From contig CM069438.1 in assembly GCA_035610365.1 (NCBI GenBank), positions 35,767,869 through 35,831,868 of the forward strand: 64,000 nt of DNA. The letters are read 5' to 3'. Positions 58,636 through 64,000 of the stretch are shown in pieces. Made by a program: the position numbers and the translations under genes. The stretch's first letter is position 1. Each line of letters begins with the position of its first letter. Below the pieces are notes generated by a model that worked only from the letters and a program-made list of their open reading frames with translations, did not search any database and was not told where the DNA came from. The DNA is from Aquatica leii. Taxonomy: Eukaryota > Arthropoda > Insecta > Coleoptera > Lampyridae.

Positions 58636-59900
58636 TTTTTAGGTTACGAAGATATGAGATTGGTACAGTTCTTAAGAAAAAAATCTATTCATACAGCTGC
58701 GGACCATCAACATGGCAGTTGTAGGTCTGGCCAAAGTTTTCGCACTTCTTTAAGATGTCCCATGAGGTTGGTAGGAGAGAGTAGTACACAGTGAGACGAG
58801 AAACACTAAATTCTCAATTTCTTCCAAAATGTTTTTATACGGATTTTGTTTCTGGTACTATATAATGATCCATTAGACATATAAAAAAAAACTTACATTG
58901 TTTCTACTTTTTTGCTGTTGGACGTGGTAACTTCTTTAAAAAGGGCCTGCAACTGTTTCACTGTGTACTGGCGGAAATTCACAGTGGGACATGGGGATGG
59001 TCAACACTGGGACAGTAAGTTTTAGCAGTGGAATGCATGTGTTTCTTAAATAAAAATTCAAATATGACAAAGCAATTCTTGTATGAGTTAATGACTTTAG
59101 TTCAAAGATACTGGATATTGTAGTTTAAGGCAATAGTAACCCTTACGAGTTTCTGGTTGTGACAAAATTGTTTTTGCTTGTTTTATTTTAACAGTTGCCT
59201 CATCTTTCACTACGAGAAAAACATATTGTTTCTTCGACTTCTCCAAGAAGTTAACGACTACCTCATATTTTTTCTATTCTACTACTTGTCCTGCGTAAAA
59301 AAGCTTGTCTTTTTTACCCTCAAATTTTATCAAAACCCATGAGCAAAGCGTTGGAATAGGATCTGTGTCGAAGAAATCCACCTCGTCCGCATCTTCTAAT
59401 ACAGAACCTGAACCTAGCAGATCAGAGAGTTCATTATTGTTAACATATTTTCTTTCATGGAACACAACCTCTTCTTCGTCCATAGAGATTTTTAAGTTTG
59501 GATCAACAAAGCCACTTTATTTTTTTTGCCACTTTTTCTTCACGTTTCCTTTTCAAACCCTCTTTTACAGGTGTGCTTGTGATGATGTTCAATTTTTTCT
59601 TTGGATTTTTTTTACGCCGGGTTTTCCTTTCATTGTGCTTATTAAAGAAAGTCATGCGGAAAAGGCTTCATGTCTCCGGTTGGAGGATAGATAATTGATT
59701 TCTGTTCAGAAAAGCTCGAAGACAGTTTCCTCCTGCTGTTTTTAAGGCTTTTCATGAGTCTGGGACTTTGTTGTTAGTTGCAATTGCTATATGGAAAACC
59801 AGCTTTTTGACTCATTTTGAAGTTAGATCGTATGCCATCTTCGCACAACAAGAGGAGGAGGAGGATGTGGATCCACCAAACCATCCGAACTTGCTTAGTA
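58636..59900. repeat. D/E duplicated flank, distal part
   Basis: 58650-59640 resembles 63230-63830 (shared TCATACAGCTGCGG, TGGCCAAAGTTTTCGCACTTCTTTA, AACACTAAATTCTCA). It once continued directly from 55262 before the LINE insertion. A minus-strand frame at 59483-59274, rich in Glu and Asp (MDEEEVVFHERKYVNN), is partly matched at 63690-63560 and may be an old exon. No family recognised. Confidence 0.75.
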
Positions 59901-60229
59901 CAAGTTTGCCACAATAGGACCGGTAAGAGAAAGAAAATGTTTCATTTAAAAGGACAAGTTTGGTTAAGATAAACATAAAAGCATAAAACCAAGCAGATGG
60001 AAAATTGACTTAAAAAATTGTAAAGGAACTAAGAGAGGCAGAGTTAGTTAAGTAGCTACGGCGAAAAGAAACTAAAAGAGTTATTCAAATAAAAATACTG
60101 AAAGAAATGACTCTAAAATAAATTGCATGCTGTTAATGATAATTAAAAATTAAATACCTACTTTGCCATAGCGTACTTGTAAGAAAATAAACAAAACCAT
60201 GCAAAATACGTTAGAAAAAAAATAAAACT
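59901..60229. other. No feature recognised
   Basis: AT-rich, no frame or repeat recognised. Confidence 0.35.
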
Positions 60230-61291
60230 TTATTCTTATTGTAGACTCTGGTCTCTGTTTGCGAAATGTCTATGAATATTCACATCAAGCACCAGTTCGA
60301 GGATAGCCTGAGGGGAATCGGGATATGGGTTAATGGTGGTTGACAGGGCACTCCGATCCTTATCGAATTCGCGACAAGTGAGAATCCGATGCGCCGGAGT
60401 GTCAGGAACGCCGCACGACAGACACCTGTCGTCATCTAAAACGCTAATGCGCTTTAAATTACAACGAAATCCGCCGTGTGAAAGCAGGATTTGGACGGTT
60501 TCTCGTCCACGGACGTGGGGCATTTTGACCCAGGTGAGGATATCTGGGATAAGAAAATAGGCATTACGCCCTTTATGGGAAGTGTCCCACAGCCGCTGCC
60601 ATTCATTCAAGATCAAGACTTTTAAGTGACGCTTGGCCACTGGAAAGGACGGAAAATCGCCGTTTGAAACGTGCTGGTCAAGAAAATTGCACGAGCTAGC
60701 CTTGCGAAGAACTTTGGTGCAGTAGATTTCCTTCTAGATGTAGAGGAGAATGTTTAGAAATAACACAGAGGATAACGACCGGAACGGTACGATACGCACC
60801 TAGAATAGTTTTCAGGAATCAGGATTGGAGCGAGGCCAGTTTCCTGACCACGTGGGAATGTCGAAGTCTGTGGTACCAAATGTCTAAGTCATAAGTGAGC
60901 ATGGGAATAACTGCATTGTTGAAGATATTTACAACATGTTTTTGTGAAGATTCCATTTCAGCCGTGAGTATTTGTAGAACAAGTGCAAGACACTCTTACA
61001 CTTGTCAACCACGAAAGCGCCATCTTTAACAAAACTCAGCTTGTCGTCGAGTCCGAGGTACTTGAATTCGAAGACCCTACAAACAGGAGTATCGTGGAGG
61101 CGCAGTGAAGGATCTCGTCTTAGTGTAAAGCCAAAAACCATGTACTTAGTCTTGTCTGCAGAAATACTTAGTTTATTGCTGCCAGCCCAGCTAGTCACAA
61201 TATTTAGGCACGTATTAGATTTTGCCTCCAAGTCTCGTCGAGAATTTGCGGACACTGTGACGGTTATGTCGTCCGCATAAGCGAAAATGTC
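60230..61291 (-). mobile_element. R1-like LINE, 5'-truncated, abutting P450 E
   Basis: Minus strand. Begins at 61291 within the palm of the reverse transcriptase (FAYADDITVTVS, intact catalytic Asp pair), continues with KLSISADKTKYMVFG and YKYSRLKWNLHK, then a frameshifted part, and ends in the C-terminal zinc region CLSCGVPDTPAHRILTC (about 60425-60375). A stop near 60236 is followed by AATAAAG and an A-rich tail (60225-60215 on the plus strand as T-poor complement). Close relative of the LINE at 55263-58635. Its 5' break joins directly to P450 E exon 1. Confidence 0.85.
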
Positions 61292-62501
61292 GATGTTTGG
61301 TACAGTGAAGAAACACACAGACGTGTTGTTAAAAATCGTAAACGAGCTATGTGCGAAGCAAGAATCTATGGATCTTCACGATTTGATGATACGAACAACG
61401 GTAGACGTAATTTCTGCGTGCGCGTTTGGCCTAGAATCCAACTCGTTAAGGAACCCCAACTCAAAATTAAAAGAATACGGATTAAGATACTTTGAACCAA
61501 CGACGAGGCATAAAATTGTATTTGTCTTTACGATAATAATGCCAAGACTATTAAAGCTTCTTCGTATCAGAACTTTTCCTAAAGACATAACTGACTTCTT
61601 TTTAAACGTCATGACTCAAACTATTAACCACAGAGAAACCAATAAAATCATCCAAAAAGATTTTGTGCATCTTCTGTTACAAATTAAGAATAACTCCAAA
61701 ATTACTGCAGACGAGGTTGGGTCGTTTGAAACAGTGTCGGGTCAAAAATCGACAATGACCATTGAAGAAATAACAGCGCATGCAGTGCTGTTTTTTGTTG
61801 GTGGCTCTGAAACCAGCGCTGGTATTTTGACGTTTTGTCTGTACGAGCTGACACTGCAAAAGCAAATACAAGACGCTGCTAGAAAAGAAGTGCAAAACGC
61901 TTTACATGCAAACGGCGGAAAGCTCACTTACGAGTTACTGCAAAAACTACCGTACTTGGGAAAATGCATTAACGGTACTAACATCAGTTCTTACTTCTTC
62001 GTATAAGTTACCATCTGTTTCTGTTTATAGAAGCAATGCGCAAACACCCAGTTGTGCCAGTGCACTTAAGAGAGTGTACCAAAGACTACATAGTTCCTAA
62101 CTCAAACGTACATATACAAAAAGGCACTACTTTAATCGTCTCAACATTTGGAATACACAGAGATCCAGAATTTTATCCGGATCCGGAAAAGTTTGACCCA
62201 GAAAGATTTTCCGAAGAAAACATAAAAACTCGTCATTCTTATGCTTTTATTCCTTTTGGTATGGGACCCAAGATTTGCCCCGGTAGGTATTAATTATTTA
62301 TTACTTGGTTTTAACAATATTTTGGTAGCATACACGTTTGGAATGATGGAAATGAAACTAATAATGGCTACGCTGTTGGCAAGCTTCAAGTTTTCGTTAA
62401 ATTCAAAGACCAAGCCTTTAGAACTCAATCCAAAGTCGATGCCTACTTTGCCGTTGAATGCTATATGGATAGACGTCGAAAAAGTCTATGGAGAAATTTG
62501 A
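61292..62501 (+). pseudogene. Cytochrome P450 E, 5'-truncated copy of D
   Basis: Matches P450 D from its codon 147 to the stop. Pieces: 61292-61974, 62031-62282 and 62329-62501, with the same splice sites as D and introns of 56 and 46 bp. No stop or frameshift was seen in this part, and I-helix GGSETS, EAMR, FDPERF and the haem loop with Cys (FGMGPKICPA) are all present. The first ~146 codons (membrane anchor, hinge, C-helix W/R) are missing, replaced by a LINE in the opposite orientation ending at 61291. The in-frame ATG at 61287 lies in LINE DNA. Without anchor and C-helix it is unlikely to make a working enzyme. The good state of the rest points to recent truncation. Confidence 0.9.
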
Positions 62502-64000
62502 ATAAAATCAATATATAATAGAGAAATAACCAACAAAATTGTATGAATCTGTATTTACTCAAACTGCCTATTAGCTGACCAAGAAAAATACGCTTTCAAA
62601 AATACAGTGTAAAATCATTTTGCTCAAAACAAGCAAATTTTGTATTTTGAGTGTTCTACCAAGAAGGTTCAATTAGACTCTTTGTTTTCTGCAAAGTTAA
62701 TTTTGGTCGAGAAGAGATCTACACTAACTTCAATTTTTTTTTCTACACGCCGCAAAGTTTCTCAAAAGTTTCAAAATGTACATGTTCTTATTTTGCAGAG
62801 ACAGAACCAAAACATTTAGTTTATTAAATGTGTTGCACAAATACGGTAGGTTCAGCAAAAAGTTGGGTTTGGCAAAGTACCTGCTTGAACTTTTTTGATC
62901 TTTTTTTTTGTAAAGTGGAAACTTCTTGCCATAGCTCAAATAAAATTTCAGAACATCTTCAGGTCACAAAAACAAGTAAATATTAAACCAGCTCAATCGG
63001 TACATATCTTACTAGCCCACTTTTCTCAATCCAAATAATTTTTAGTTGTCTTGTCAAGCATCTCAAATAACTATTCTAATGATGTTTTTGCAGAACAAAG
63101 TTTTTAACAATTATAGTATCACCTAAGAAGTGTAACTCCCCAGAAACGTAACTAAGTAAAGTCGAAGCTATTCGAAGATTTGGAAAGACGTTCTTATGTA
63201 TTGAGCAACATTTTTAGAACATCTTCAGCTCGCGAAATTGGTACAAAAAAATCTTTTCATACAGCTGCGGCCCATCAACATTGGAGTTATAAGTTTGGCC
63301 AAAGTTTTCGCACTTCTTTAGGAGGTCTTACTCACGCTGGTAGGAGAGAGAACATAGAGATAAACACTAAATTCTCAGTTTCTCCCAAAATTTTTCTGGT
63401 ACTATCTAATGATGATCTTTTCTGATTTTAATAGTTGCCTCATCTTCACCACGGCAAAAACATGTTGTTTCTTAGACTTCTTCAAGTAGTTAACGACTAC
63501 CTCATCTTCCTTCTGTTCTACTACTTGTCCTGCGTCTTAAAGATTGTTCTTTTTGCTTCCAAACTCCACCAAAACCCATAAGTGAATTCTGCATCTTTTA
63601 ATTCAGAACCTGAAATTAGCAGGTCAGAGAGTTCATCGTCGTCATCATATTTTCCTTTATCGAAGACAACCGTCTTCTCTTCCATAAAAATTTCTAAGAC
63701 TGGATCAACAAAGAGTTTTTTCTTCGCACTTTTTTTTCACCTCTTTTATTTTTAAAATCCTCTTTTACAGGTATGTTTGTGATGATAGCCAAATTCTTCT
63801 TTTGAGTCTCCTTACGCTAAGCTTTTCTTTCAGGGGTCTTTAGATAACCTCAAAGTTTCTTGAAAAAGATCACACCAAGTTCCAGACGGGTTTGGCGCTG
63901 GTGTGATGGGTTGGATTTCGGTATTGTATTATTTGCGACTGCGGTTAGTTCCTCGGCTTCTTTTTGGATGGGGATTTGGATTAGCGGAGGTATATCTGTC
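62502..64000. repeat. D/E duplicated 3' flank (copy with E)
   Basis: 62502-63110 matches 54613-55262 and 63230-63830 matches 58650-59640. The ~100 bp between (63111-63229) is mostly absent from the D copy, at the place where the LINE sits. Beyond about 63830 the similarity fades. No intact gene seen to the window edge. Confidence 0.8.

Noticed and set aside
61287..62006. P450 E as an independent 239-residue gene
   Set aside because: Its ATG lies in LINE DNA, the frame reads through the donor into the intron, and the anchor and C-helix are missing; it is a truncated copy of D.

Overview
This window looks like a piece of an AT-rich insect nuclear genome. A beetle is my best guess, from clan-3 (CYP6-type) cytochrome P450 genes with very short introns (44-59 bp) in a dense bed of non-LTR, LTR and Penelope-like retroelements. 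No rRNA, tRNA or prokaryote-like operon was seen.

Layout. 1-6790 is a tandem repeat (satellite) array with units of about 370 bp, changing to about 470 bp after 4775, and broken at 2627-3887 by a 5'-truncated LINE. Four apparently complete three-exon P450 genes follow on the plus strand: A (7153-8786), B (18228-19857), C (30887-32524) and D (52966-54612). A fifth copy, E (61292-62501), has lost its first ~146 codons. A and B are close paralogues, and so are C, D and E. All have the same two phase-1 introns, one in the ExxR codon and one two codons after the haem cysteine, so the cluster grew by local duplication. The D and E downstream flanks are also duplicated.

Between the genes lie retroelement remains: an unassigned LINE (21.0-24.0 kb), a degenerate LINE RT (24.47-25.18 kb), an inverted pair of Penelope-like elements with hammerhead-like termini (25.76-30.15 kb), another LINE 5' part (33.8-35.7 kb), a Ty3/gypsy integrase scrap (35.7-36.15 kb), an inverted-repeat element with a hammerhead-ribozyme-like core (36.6-37.1 kb), an R1-like LINE tail (38.85-39.43 kb), an 850-bp tandem duplication (40.26-42.05 kb), a full-length Ty3/gypsy element (42.79-49.58 kb), a Penelope endonuclease scrap (about 51.95-52.24 kb), and two R1-like LINE pieces around the D/E duplication.

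The most unusual object is the Ty3/gypsy element. Its LTRs differ at only about 4 of 473 positions, and it has a 6-bp target duplication. Downstream of integrase, in the same Pol frame, it carries a macro domain resembling the ADP-ribose hydrolase TARG1/OARD1, followed by a CCCH zinc finger. The predicted catalytic residues of the macro domain are present. This copy is itself dead: gag and pol contain in-frame stops. The extra module suggests capture of a host ADP-ribosylation eraser by a retrotransposon.
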